Assembly: GCF_019703515.2 (NCBI RefSeq)
Contig: NC_059393.1
Coordinates: forward strand, 11,736,001-11,800,000
Length of the DNA: 64,000 bases
From: Myxocyprinus asiaticus
Lineage: Eukaryota; Chordata; Actinopteri; Cypriniformes; Catostomidae
Direction: 5' to 3'
Made by a program: the position numbers and the translations under genes. Positions 23,880 to 32,988 of this stretch are shown here, one piece after another. Numbering within the stretch: the stretch's first letter is position 1; every line of letters begins with the position of its first letter. The notes below the pieces were generated by a model that saw nothing but the letters and a program-made list of their open reading frames with translations, had not been told where the DNA came from and searched no databases.

Positions 23880-24640
23880 AGGTTTCAGTGGAACCACATG
23901 CCTTCAGACAGTTCAACACTGACTGTGTGTGCTCGTTCGTAAGGCGCGCCATCATCGAGACTGAGTCCAACTCCAAGCTGAGAAAAGAGATGCTCTGAAC
24001 CGGGGAGGTCTTGCTCTTTTCCCAGTTGACCCGAAGCCCCAGTCGGCTGAGATGCGTGAGCACCAGGTCCCTGTGCGCACACAACACATCCCGAGAGTGA
24101 GCTAGGATTAGCCAGTCATCGAGATAATTGAGGATGTGGACACCCACTTCCCTTAGCGGGGCAAGGGCTGCCTCTGCGACCTTCGTGAAGACACGAGGGG
24201 ACAAGGACAGGACGAAGGGGAGGACTTTGTACTGGTATGCCCGGCCCTTGAAAGCAAACCGCAGGAAGGGTCTGTGTCGAGGTAAGACCAAGACATGGAA
24301 GTACGCATCCTTCAGATCTACCGCCGCGAACCAATCTTGATGCCGGACGCTCGCTAAAATGCGTTATTGCGTCAGCATCTTGAACGGGAGTCTGTGCAAG
24401 GCAAGGTTCAGTACTCGCAGATCCAAGATTGGCCGCAACCCATCGCCTTTCTTCGGTACGATGAAGAAGGGGCTGTAAAACCCTTTCTTCATCTCGGCTA
24501 GAGGGACAGGCTCTATCGCACCCTTCCGTTGAAGGGTAGCGATCACCACATGCAAGGTAGCGGCTTTTCACCTGATGAACTGAATCGCGTAGCCGAGTCG
24601 GACGGTCCGGGTCAGCCATCGCGACAGGTTGGAAAGCTCA
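23880..24640 (-). pseudogene. DIRS reverse transcriptase fragment (element 1)
   Basis: This would copy the element RNA into DNA. On the minus strand the segment reads DLRVLNLALHRLPFKMLTQ (about 24,420-24,364), a stop near 24,363, then LPRHRPFLRFAFKGRAY and the catalytic box NYLDDWLILAHSRD with YLDD codons at 24,115-24,126. It ends in LTNEHTQSVLNCLKACGS (about 23,900), where the thumb begins and the copy breaks. Upstream the frame is broken around 24,540-24,640. YLDDW is the DIRS form of the RT box. RNase H is missing. The longest clean frame is 163 codons. Confidence 0.85.
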
Positions 24641-25099
24641 AGCCACGCGTCCAAACTCTGGGTGAGGGGGACCAAGGGGATAATCACATTGGAAGTACCG
24701 GCGGGTGGGGCCTCACAGGGGGCGGAGCCTGAGGCGCCACATTGAGGGGGCTCGAACCCTGTAGCCGTGCTGAGTCCAGAGATATCGAAGCACTTACTTG
24801 GCTCCTGACGCCCACCATAAGATTGGTCGAGGTGGGGGGAGGAGGAACATCATCCCCGCAGTCTATCGGAACCAACCCAGTGTGGGCATGTTTGTGCCAC
24901 AGCTGGGTGCGCAGGAGCGGACCTGACATGTGACCCAGAGTACAAGGAAACCACTCTTTTGTTGAAGTTTTGGGTACCGCACCCTCTTGGGCATGCAGCA
25001 AAAGATGAAACAAAAGATTCTCCTCCCAGCCCTCCACCGGGGGACGGAGTGGTCTGTTTACCAGCTCCGTAGAAGCGGGTCTCCTTGTCCCTGGGTCGC

Positions 25100-26517
25100 C
25101 CATCTCAGGGGCTCTTCGAAGCCTTCCTAGGATTCTTGGTGGCCGGCCGTGAGACGGGTGGCATCTGCTTCCTGCAGTGGGCTCCACGCCGGGGCCGGGC
25201 TGTTGCTGCAAGAGGACGCCCTTGGTGACAAGCAGACGGGGTGCGGGGTCTTGAGCCGCACCGGGGCAGGATGTGTTGAATGGCCTCCTTCTGCTGCTTT
25301 GCCGCCGAGAACTGCTGGGCAAAGTCCTCGACGGTGTCGCCGAACAGGCCAACCTGGGAGATGTCAGCCTCTCTCATGTTGACCGGGTTGAGCCAAAGGT
25401 GGCATTCCTGGATCACCAGGGTGGACATCGCCTGTCCGAGAGACCGCGCCTTGACCTTTGTCACCCGGAGAGCAAGGTCGGTTGCTGAGTGCAGTTCCTG
25501 CATCAATCCTGGGTCAGAACTACCCTCGTGCAGCTATTTTAGTGCCTTGGCTTGGTGTACCTGCAGGAGAGCCATGGCGTGCAGGGCAGAGGTGGCTTGT
25601 CCAGCGGCACCATAGGCCTTAGCCATCAGAGACATCATAAACCTACAGGCCCTGGACGGGAGCTTCAGGTGCCAGGTGGTGGCGCTCTGCAGACACAAGT
25701 GCACCGCGAGCACCTTATCCACCTGGGGGATCACCGAATACCCCTTGGCCGCCCCACCATCGAGGGTAATGAGAGCGGGGCAGCTGAAAGATCAGGACCG
25801 GGTAGTAAAAGGTGCCCCCCACCATCTTGTCAGCTCCTCATGCACTTCTGGGAAGAAAGGAACTGGGGCGGGGCACGGCCGTGAGCGGTGTTCTGGGCCC
25901 AGGAACCAATCATCGGGCCGCGAGGGTTCAGGGGAGAGTGGAGTGTTCCACTCTAGCCCGACGCTTGCGGCTGCCTGGGAAAGCATGTCTGTTATCTCCG
26001 CGTCTGCCTGAGACTGGGCGACCACGCCCGAAGGAAAGACCAGCCGAAGCCTCCGCGTCAGAGTGGACGAGCCCGCTCTCCGATGCTGTGCTCGATAGCT
26101 CATCGTCTTCCCGGGCCCCGAATAAGAGGTCGAACTCGCCCTGAGACGAGCTGGTGGTCTCATCTGAGAGCCCAACCGGGGCAAGCGAGCATGCTGAGGA
26201 ATGAGAGGTCCGTGGGGGGTTATCCGGCGGAGGTGGTCCCATTGGAGTCCCCAAATTGCCCCCAGTGCTAACCAACGTGGCCTCATACCCATAGGTAGAA
26301 GGACCGAGGCGGGGAGCCGCTGGGGTGGCTTGCTTTCTTATGAAGGAAAGCCAGGACCGCAACGTTGCCATGGTCATGTTCTCGCAATGAGGACAAGACC
26401 CATTCACGAATGAAGTCTCCACGTTGGCAGCGCCCAGACACGTAAGACAGCGATTGTGCCGTCAGAAGCAGAAAGATAACGACCGCAACCAGGAATAACA
26501 CACAAATGGAAAGTCAT
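25100..26517 (-). pseudogene. DIRS gag-like protein, decayed (element 1)
   Basis: The minus-strand start at 26,517 opens with a cysteine-rich segment (CVIPGCGRYLSASDG; then DGSCPHCENMTMATLRSW after a frameshift). It passes to an acidic serine-rich part (FDLLFGAREDDELSSTASES) and then an alpha-helical part (MAKAYGAAGQATSALHAMA; SQVGLFGDTVEDFAQQFSA) in three different frames. The Cys/His-rich start is typical of fish DIRS gag-like proteins, thought to bind the RNA and form particles. At least three frameshifts separate the pieces, so it is not expressible as one protein. Confidence 0.75.
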
Positions 26518-26935
26518 CTTTAAAAAGACGTTCTGTGTGTGCCGCTCTTTTAGATATATACTTAGATAAATATACTCTTTTTTTTTTTTTTTTTTTTTTT
26601 TTGAATATACTCTTTGATGTTCTGCCGAAGCGCCCAGGGACGTTCTCTGCACTGCACGGGTGCAGAGGGGGAGAAGCCACTGAAATGCACCGTAAATTCC
26701 AGCAGATGAGGTGAATGAACTCGGCGGACGAATTCAGCTTAATGAATAGAACCGCTCAGCTCCGAAGAGAAATTCTGAATGAGTGTTTGCATATCAGCTC
26801 CTTTTATACCCGAATGTCTGGGGGAGTGGCATGCAAATTCCACTCGCCAATTCCCATTGGCCTTTTTGGGGCTCCCAAGAGTGACCCCTAGTGTCACTAC
26901 ATCGACACAACGTCGAGTGAGTGACAGATAGGGAA
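26518..26935 (-). repeat. DIRS element 1, 5' terminal repeat and leader
   Basis: Outer end 'acaacgtcgagtgagtgaca'; inside, 'ccctagtgtcactacatcga' and 'ctccttttatacccgaatgt' (TATA-like, giving TATAAAAGGAG on the minus strand). It closely matches the right end of DIRS 2 at 45,150-45,530 and, inverted, 39,001-39,200. The element promoter presumably lies here. Confidence 0.8.
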
Positions 26936-26967
26936 TCGATTCTTTTTGGAATCGATTCCCAGCCCTA
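26936..26967. mobile_element. hAT-type terminus fragment
   Basis: 'ttggaatcgattcccagccc' ends with the inverse of TAGGGCTGGGAATCGATTCC, a common hAT end. It sits between the DIRS terminus and the Gypsy LTR; the rest of the element is absent. Confidence 0.4.
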
Positions 26968-27001
26968 ACGGAGAGTGAGTTAGAAAAAGTAGGAGAGAGA
27001 T
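26968..27001 (+). repeat. 5' LTR of Gypsy relic, left part
   Basis: 'cggagagtgagttagaaaaa' then 'gtaggagagagat' aligns with 'tggagggtgagttaataaaa' and 'gtatgagagcgat' in the 3' LTR. The LTR resumes at 27,846 after the hAT insertion. Confidence 0.75.
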
Positions 27002-27837
27002 AGTAATGGGAAAATCAGATCATTTTACTGACTTGGATCTTTGAGTCTCGTTCAGCAAAATGTCTTTATTCAAGTAATTTCATTCATTTGAGCAGAATTC
27101 AATTAAAATGTTAAATTTTCAATGGCCAAATCCCATCCAACACGCCTACTTACGCAAACTTTGATTATAGTCCCAGTAAGGAAAAAATTATAATGCAGCC
27201 AAGGACAAATTATGAGAAACAGAAAGATTAGTTCACCTCTGGATTGAATCTTCTTGTCTGAGTCGTTCATTTTTTTGTCACGTGACAGCCGTATATGCTA
27301 TGCACACACACAGGAAATAGAAATTATTAGTTCACCTCTGGAGTCATCTGGTCCGAGTCATTCATTTTTTTGTCACGTGACAGCCTGCATAGCGTATACG
27401 GCTGTCACATGACAAAAGAATGAACGACTCGGACCAGATGACTCGAGAGGTGAACTAATAATTTCTGTTTCCTGTGTGAGTAATGCGTAGCATATACGGA
27501 TGTCACGTGACAAAAGAATGAACGACTTGGACAATAGAAGACTCGAGAGGTGAACTAATAATTTCTGTTTCCTGTTTGAGCAATACATAGTGTATACAGC
27601 TGTCACATGACAAAAGAACGAACTACTCGGACCAAAAGAGTTGAAAGGTCAACTAATCATTTCTGTTTCCTGTACAGCGCCTATGTGGTTTTCACGTAGC
27701 AAATGAACGGAGGTTGCGCAATGCACTTGAGCGGCCAATACAAAATGAACTAATCACTCTCTGAGACTACTCGTTCTTCTGAGTCATATAAAAGGTCCAT
27801 TCAAAATGAACAAATCGATCATGAATGACCCATCCCT
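27002..27837. mobile_element. hAT-like element inserted in a Gypsy LTR, 8-bp duplication
   Basis: It is flanked by the perfect 8-bp repeat 'agagagat' at 26,994-27,001 and 27,838-27,845. The ends are 'agtaatgggaaaatc' and 'aatgacccatccct', an imperfect AG(G/T)(G/A)ATGGG inverted pair. The 836-bp interior is non-coding and dominated by a head-to-head array of about 99-bp units (27,219-27,690). Removing it restores LTR continuity with the 3' LTR, which strongly supports the boundaries. Confidence 0.85.
27219..27690. repeat. Head-to-head array of five about 99-bp units
   Basis: Each unit holds GTCAC(A/G)TGAC, 'gaatgaacgactcgg', 'gaggtgaactaataatttct' and 'tttcctg'. The cores lie at 27,277-27,286, 27,372-27,381, 27,404-27,413, 27,502-27,511 and 27,602-27,611. 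The first two units are inverted relative to the last three, with the symmetry centre near 27,392, so the sequence can fold into a long hairpin. Each core is an E-box (CACGTG or CACATG). Confidence 0.85.
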
Positions 27838-27845
27838 AGAGAGAG

Positions 27846-27953
27846 ATGTGCCATGTCTTTGCTCTGTGTTGTTTTCTTCCTGCAAAAATGTAATAAATAA
27901 GGACCTAATCTTCATATCACGTTCGTCTATGGCCTCATTCTTAATGTGTAACA
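27846..27953 (+). repeat. 5' LTR of Gypsy relic, right part
   Basis: It contains 'gccatgtctttgctctgtg', a poly-A signal 'aataaataagg' and ends 'ttaatgtgtaaca'. It matches the 3' LTR end 'cttcaagtatgtaaca'. Immediately downstream 'tggtgagcatagcccgg' (27,957-27,973) is in the primer-binding-site position. Confidence 0.85.
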
Positions 27954-28073
27954 AATTGGTGAGCATAGCCCGGAGGAGTTAAAAAGTTGTAATTTGAGAT
28001 GGATTGGGAGCCACCGGAGCGGCGCGAGTTAAAGATGTGGAGCTGAAGTGCGAGTGAGACACGATCAGAAAGC

Positions 28074-28785
28074 ATGGATTTAGAGCAGCTGCAGGACCAA
28101 TTTGCGGAGTGTCTAGTCCAGCTGGATTTAGACCAACTGAAGGAGGTATGCATCTTCATGAAAATTCCTGCAGAAAGAGAAAAAAAGAGACATCATTAAT
28201 TAGACTGATGAGTGAATCATTGGATAAAACTGTTGTAGATGAGGAGGAAGATGTAGCACAGCACTATCTGGTGGAGTTATTAGCTCTGTGCAGTCAACAG
28301 AGTTCTGAAAGTGGCATGACTGAACTACAACGTCTGCAAAAGCAATACTCAAAGATGCAAATTAACTTTTAAACTGCCACCAAGCTTTTGGAATAAGAGA
28401 TGAGACGTCTGAGTGACAAAGTAAGCAGAAAGGAAAATAATCAGACACAGCCAAAACAAAATGTCTCTCCCAGCTAAGTGTGCACATACAACCACCAGAA
28501 GTGACAATACGTCATGAATTTAGAATTTGTGGCCAGATTGGTGAACAAATTATCCTACACCTCATGCATCAAATAGATGTGGGCCTCAAAAAGGGACACA
28601 GTGAAACTGAAATCATAGAGGCAGTAGTGAAAGCTATTAGCCCTGGTTTGAGTCTGATAGACATGTTGGAAATAAAAAGTGGATTAATTCTCTCACAGCT
28701 AAAGACAATCTTGAGAAGCCACTTTAAGGAAGACAGTTTAACTGATCTGTACCATAGGTTGGTCAATATCACCCAAGATGCTTGA
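28074..28785 (+). pseudogene. Gypsy gag-like pseudogene
   Basis: Opens MDLEQLQDQFAECLVQLDLD at 28,074, about 120 bases after the LTR. It shifts frame in the A-run at about 28,181-28,187 and continues LIRLMSESLDKTVVDEEEDV to a TAA near 28,369. A third open piece at 28,480-28,785 carries EIIEAVVKAISPGLSLIDML, LKTILRSHFKEDS and LYHRLVNITQDA. These are the N-terminal helical and capsid-like parts of a fish Ty3/Gypsy gag, which would package the element RNA. No zinc knuckle is recognised, and the protein is broken in at least three places. Confidence 0.7.
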
Positions 28786-28959
28786 GAGACCCTCAGATCT
28801 TCCCTTTTAGAGTAATTGAGCTAAAAGAAAGGCTGCTTGTTGCTGCCAGAGAAGTGGTCAGATGAGCCCCCATACATACTATCCCTACAACTCAAGATAA
28901 GTTTAGCTGATAACACCCCAGTCCAATGCATGTACACATCTGTGCCAAAGCCCCTATAC

Positions 28960-29560
28960 AAAGAGGTTAAAGAGTACTTGAAGGATTTACTGAATCGGGG
29001 ATGAATTAGAAAATCCGAATCACACTATTCCTCAACAATAGTGTGCATCTCTCTTGTGACTATAGAGAACTAAATAAAGTTAATTCCTGACAGACACCCC
29101 ATCCCTCACATACAGGATATGCTCAACAGCTTATATGGCAGTGCATGGTTTTCAGTGCTTGACCAGGGCAAGACATATCACCAGGGTTTTCTGGAGGAAA
29201 GTGGTCAACCCCTCACCACCTTTATTACAACTTGGGGCTATGTGAGTGGGTGAGGATACCCTTCAGCTTGTCCTCAGCCCCATCTGAGTTCCAAAGAATG
29301 GAGGAGTGCCTTGCAGGGTTGTGTGATGAGATTAGCCTCCCTTATATGGATGACAACTTGGTGCATAGCCATACGTTCGATCAGAACATTCAAAGACATT
29401 TGCAAAGTACTGCAATGCTATCAATAGCACAGAGTGAAATTAACAGTGGAAAAATGTGAACTGTTCAAAAACAAGGTGAGGTTCATAAGAAAAATTGTCT
29501 CAAAAGAGGGCCACACAATGGATCATGCCTAAATCGCACCTGTTCAAGCCCTAAAAGAAA
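28960..29560 (+). pseudogene. Gypsy reverse transcriptase pseudogene
   Basis: Decayed RT. Recognisable pieces are VKEYLKDLLNRG (about 28,968), then RHPIPHIQDMLNSLYGSAWF after stops, LCEWVRIPFSLSSAPSEFQR (about 29,238) and the catalytic SLPYMDDNLVHSHTFD with YMDD codons at 29,343-29,354. A frameshift follows near 29,440; FKNKVRFIRKIVSKEG matches the usual post-thumb block. YMDD in place of YLDD is an ordinary RT variant. The enzyme would have made element cDNA; stops make it inactive. Confidence 0.8.
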
Positions 29561-29837
29561 GAAACCTGCTGCAGTAGGAGAGCTAAGAAAAGTACTAGGG
29601 TTTATCTAATACTATTGGCCCTATATTCCCAACTTCTCAAGCATTGCTAAGCCACAATACAACCTGCTCTTTCCCGAAAAGTTAACAGAAGAAAGAACTG
29701 TCAAGTCGAAAACAAAACAAAAAGCTGCAAAGAAAAGTAAGAAACAAAACCAACTTCCCTCTTACCACTTAATAACATGGACTGATGAACAACAGTCAGT
29801 ACTCTGCCAACTCATTGATTACCTCTCTAGTCCTCCA

Positions 29838-30272
29838 GTGTTAGGATACCCAAACTTCAATTATCCGTTTGTTCTTCACTGTGATGCTTCAAATGATGGG
29901 TTGGGTGCCATCCTCTATCAGAGACAAGAAGGAAGGTTAGTAGTCATCGCTTACGGCTCGAGAACCCTATCCACTGCAGAAAAGAACTACCACCTCCACT
30001 CTGGCAAGTTAGAGTTCTTGGCCATGAAGTGGGCAATCTGTGAGAGGTTTGGTGATTACCTTTATTATGCCCCTTCATTTATTGTATACACTGTCAATAA
30101 CCCCCTGACATATGTTCTCACCACAGCCAAGTTAAACGGCATCACACACAGATGGGTAGCAGAGTTAGCAGACTTTCGGTTCTCAATCAGGTACAGACCT
30201 GGAAAGACAAATGCTGATGCCCATGTGTTGTCCAGGATGCCCCTGGACATGGACAAGTACATGCAGAACTGA
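29838..30272 (+). pseudogene. Gypsy RNase H domain, longest open part
   Basis: The reading frame contains LHCDASNDGLGAILYQ (first catalytic Asp), RTLSTAEKNYHLHSGKLEFL (catalytic Glu region) and FRFSIRYRPGKTNADAHVLS. Where most Gypsy RNases H have TDNNPLTY, this copy reads VNNPLTY: the catalytic Asp of that motif is lost. The domain would degrade the RNA strand of the RNA-DNA hybrid. It is about 144 codons and ends shortly before integrase. No start codon is expected, since it is part of a polyprotein. Confidence 0.85.
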
Positions 30273-30488
30273 ACCCAGGAGGTCCAGTCAGAGATAATTT
30301 CCAGCATAATTAAAGCACTGTCTGTACAAGGGGTAGAGAAAGAGTCATGGATGTGTCTGGCACTCAAAGAGGAGGAAAAAGAAAAACCTGTCAAACAAAT
30401 ATCCAGTGATGCACTGAAAACCACTCAGGAGGAAGTCCCGATAATCTCTAAGATTCTGCAGTATCTGACAACAAACCAGTGACCTAAG

Positions 30489-31180
30489 GTGAACAACAGT
30501 GATGAAGCCACCAAGACATTTCTGAGAGACAGAAGCAAGATGTATCAGGATGAAAATGGTGTCCTGTGCCAAAAGACCACCACACGCTCTCAGCTGGTGC
30601 TGCCAAAAAGGTTCCAGAGTTTAGTTCTCCAGGAGATGGGCCATTTGGGAGTGGAGCAGACACTTCACCTGATCAGAAACCGCTTTTATTGGCCTCACAT
30701 GCAGCAAAATGTGGAGCATCATGTCACCAAAAAGTGCTTCTGCCTAAAAAGAGACCAAACAAACCGACAAGAGACCCACTTACTAACATTGTGATTACAT
30801 ATCCCTTTAAGATTGGGTCCAGCAATTTCCTGCATTTAGAGAGATGCAAGGGAGGCTATGAGTATATCCTTGTTGTGATTGACCACTTTACCCGGTTTGC
30901 ACAGGCTTATGCATGCACCAACAAAGACAGAAATGAAAATACCTTTTCAGAGGATGAGGATGATTTGAAATACATCTCTGGAATGCCAATGGAGTCAAAT
31001 AAAAAGTATGCGGGAAGCAACCTGAGAGGAGATGCAGAGGAGTTCCAGCCGCGGTCTGTGATGACAGCCCAGGAGCAAAATGACTGGGATGGAGAACAGT
31101 TCCAGCCAACATCAGAGGAGGGGGCTGAAGAGGAGCATCATGAGAGGGAAGAAGAGGAACCACAGGAGGATGCTCTATGA
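30489..31180 (+). pseudogene. Gypsy integrase, N-terminal half joined to an acidic tail
   Basis: The zinc-binding region reads MGHLGVEQTLHLIRNRFYWP and KKCFCLKRD (about 30,640-30,750). After a frame change the core begins GGYEYILVVIDHFTRFAQAY with the first catalytic Asp at 30,881-30,883. Right after TNKD (about 30,924) the frame continues into an acidic tail (EEHHEREEEEPQED) without the second Asp and Glu of the DDE triad. I infer an internal deletion joining the start of the core to the C-terminal end of pol. It could not integrate DNA. Confidence 0.75.
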
Positions 31181-31608
31181 ACGGAATAAGTTGAAAAGGA
31201 CATGCTGTTGAACACTGCATTGGACATAGAGGAAAGAAAGAATGCAGAGATTGAGGAGGTTACAAGTGATGATGATCAAAATGAGGACATTCAGCATTCA
31301 TCTGCCACTGAGCGGAAGTATCCTTTGAGAAGCCACAAAGACATTTACATATGATATCTTAGGTCAGCCAAAATATACATAAAGTCAATATGAAGTACTT
31401 CAAGTTATGAGATATCAATGTGTTTAAATGTGTTAAGTGTTCCAAATTAGTTCTTATCAGATGTTAAATGGTTATTAAATATTCATGTATTTGTATTTCT
31501 GTAGGGGAAATCCAGACACAAATCAGTTGCTGAATGAAATTGTAGTAAACAGACATTTAAAATAATTAGGCACATATTGGTCAGCTCCACAGGAAGTTTT
31601 GGGGTCCT
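31181..31608 (+). other. 3' untranslated part of the Gypsy relic
   Basis: No recognisable coding. It runs from the acidic tail to the 3' LTR; just before the LTR, 'aggaagttttgggg' is in the polypurine-tract position. Confidence 0.5.
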
Positions 31609-31766
31609 TGTAACAAGTATGGAGGGTGAGTTAATAAAAGTATGAGAGCGATGCGCCATGTCTGTGCTCCACGTTGTTGTTTTCTTCCTGCAAAAATAAA
31701 ATAAATACAGACCTAATCTTCCCCACATCATGCTTGTCTACGGCCTTGTACTTCAAGTATGTAACA
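31609..31766 (+). repeat. 3' LTR of Gypsy relic
   Basis: Starts 'tgtaacaagtatgg', ends 'caagtatgtaaca' and has a poly-A signal 'aataaatac'. It matches the split 5' LTR. Short LTRs with TG...CA ends are normal for some Gypsy families. Confidence 0.8.
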
Positions 31767-31963
31767 ATATATTTGTGAAACATGATAATTTTCCAACCTC
31801 ATTCTGACCTTCTGTCAGAAACATTCGGTTTTGGTGCTGCTTCTCCTTTAAGACTTGACGGTAAACGGCCACTGTTCTGATTACTCTCTGCTCTTGACTG
31901 ACCTGCTCTCTCCTTGCCATCTCACTGCTTACCCTTACTGGGTGGGTCTACGGAAGTGATAAG
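31767..31963 (+). repeat. TTAA MITE copy 2, left remaining part
   Basis: 'attctgaccttctgtcagaa', 'ttcggttttggtgctgcttc' and 'ctacggaagtgataag' match the interior of the complete copy at 18,568-19,088. The MITE's left end is missing; the Gypsy 3' LTR abuts this part directly. Confidence 0.85.
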
Positions 31964-32442
31964 TGCTGCGAGGACGGCAGGTAAAACAGTACGTTCTTTT
32001 AGGTATGCACGCGAGTAGTATGAAGAGCCGTTTACCTTTACGGCAGGTAAAACAGTACGTTCTTTTAGGTATGCATGCGAGTAGTATGAATAGATTTCGG
32101 ACACACTGCATCTGGGGAAGTGGGCATTTTCTAGGAATTTTATAGGAACAAGGAACAATTATCTTGGTATATGTAGCACTTGCAGTTGAGAAGAGCTGTC
32201 TGACTTGCAATTGACTACGATTCCTTTAAATCCAGTATTTTGAATGTTATGTCGCGGCAGCTCCCGAGGGATTATGGGTTCGTAAAGTGTACAGTCAATC
32301 CGCACTTCAGAATCTCAACGGAAAAAGTAGGTATTTCTTGCTTACTGCTTCATGAATACTGTGGATTCGGACATACTACTCCACTGGCACACTGTTTTTG
32401 GCATACTACATTGTAGGGAAGTATGGATATTCAGACGCAGCA
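31964..32442. mobile_element. Short DNA element inserted in the MITE, 3-bp duplication
   Basis: It begins TGCTGCG and ends CGCAGCA, inverted, with 'aag' on both sides (31,961-31,963 and 32,443-32,445). Taking it out restores the MITE order seen at 18.85 kb. The interior holds a 66-bp tandem duplication at 31,975-32,106 ('ggcaggtaaaacagtacgtt'; 'aggtatgcacgcgagtagta'). The 479-bp element is non-coding. The 3-bp duplication is compatible with PIF/Harbinger, which is an inference. Confidence 0.6.
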
Positions 32443-32610
32443 AAGGTAAAATAGTGTTCAGACGCAAATGTCTAACACAGTGTGACGTCACAATGTGGAG
32501 GAAGTAGACAACGAGTCATTTTGGCAGCTTGGTTTCAACAAATGATATTTTTGCAGTGAGGAGGAAGTTTTGAGTTCTGAAACGTACAGTATGATTTTAA
32601 AGTAAAATGA
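32443..32610 (+). repeat. TTAA MITE copy 2, right remaining part
   Basis: 'cacaatgtggaggaagtaga', 'ttttggcagcttggtttcaa' and 'gttctgaaacgtacagta' match the copy at about 18,890-19,020. It is cut by the Gmr1-like 5' LTR at 32,611; the expected right end is not found downstream. Confidence 0.85.
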
Positions 32611-32951
32611 TGTGGCAGCGGGGGCGTGGTCAAGCATCTCTCCGGAGAGAGAGAAAGCGGTAAGGGCGCTTACACTTGAGCTAAATTATGTCTAACACCT
32701 GTCTCCAATTTCAGTGAGCACGGGGAGAGCGGCATAAATAGAGCCACACAGCACTTAGTCGGGGAGAGAGGCTGGACACGACAGAGCCGAGCCAGAGCAA
32801 AGATTTTTAGTAATGAAAGTTTATTTGTGAAGCAGTGTGTGATAGTTGTTTAACTTAGTGCTTAAAGGAAAACTGTAAAGTTGTGTTGCGCAGAGGGAAA
32901 AATAAATCCTCACCTTAACAAGGAAAGCTGCTTCTCGCCTCCTCTTTTACA
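32611..32951 (+). repeat. 5' LTR of the Gmr1-like element
   Basis: Starts 'tgtggcagcgggggcgtgg' and ends 'cctcctcttttaca'. It has a TATA-type 'cataaata' at 32,733-32,740, so the promoter is here, and a poly-A signal 'aataaatcc' near 32,901. Length is about 341 bp. The left boundary is set by the interrupted MITE. Confidence 0.8.
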
Positions 32952-32952
32952 C

Positions 32953-32970
32953 TGCTGCCGAAACCCGGGA
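32953..32970 (+). other. Primer-binding site of the Gmr1-like element
   Basis: 'tgctgccgaaacccggga' directly follows the LTR. It resembles the complement of a tRNA 3' end (TGGTGCC...), with one change in the expected TGG. Reverse transcription would start here. Confidence 0.5.
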
Positions 32971-32988
32971 TTGAAGTTTGGGTCGAAG

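Larger units (their letters stand above)
23876..26935 (-). mobile_element. DIRS-type retrotransposon 1, 3'-truncated
   Basis: A minus-strand DIRS element. The 5' terminus lies at about 26,935 ('gagtgagtgacagataggga'), followed by a decayed gag region and then reverse transcriptase to a break at 23,876. It lacks most of the RNase H, the methylase region, the tyrosine recombinase and the 3' end. DIRS elements integrate by a tyrosine recombinase, not a DDE integrase, and make no target duplication; none is seen. A longer copy in the same orientation lies at 39.0-45.5 kb and supports the order. A poly-T run at about 26,579-26,602 interrupts the leader. Confidence 0.88.
26968..31766 (+). mobile_element. 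Ty3/Gypsy retrotransposon relic, conventional gene order
   Basis: A plus-strand element with about 158-bp LTRs at both ends, a primer-binding-type TGG at 27,957, gag, reverse transcriptase (YMDD), RNase H and the start of integrase, in the usual RT-RH-IN order. The 5' LTR is split by a hAT insertion (27,002-27,837). The coding part is full of stops and frameshifts, and the integrase is cut by an internal deletion. The two LTRs differ at roughly one position in five by eye, so the insertion is old. The protease region is not clearly recognised. Confidence 0.88.

Noticed and set aside
24128..26413. Plus-strand genes in the DIRS 1 region
   Set aside because: Open frames on the plus strand mirror GC-rich minus-strand gag and RT and carry no motifs.
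30926..31180. Host gene for an acidic protein
   Set aside because: It continues the integrase frame between Gypsy LTRs, so it belongs to the retroelement relic.
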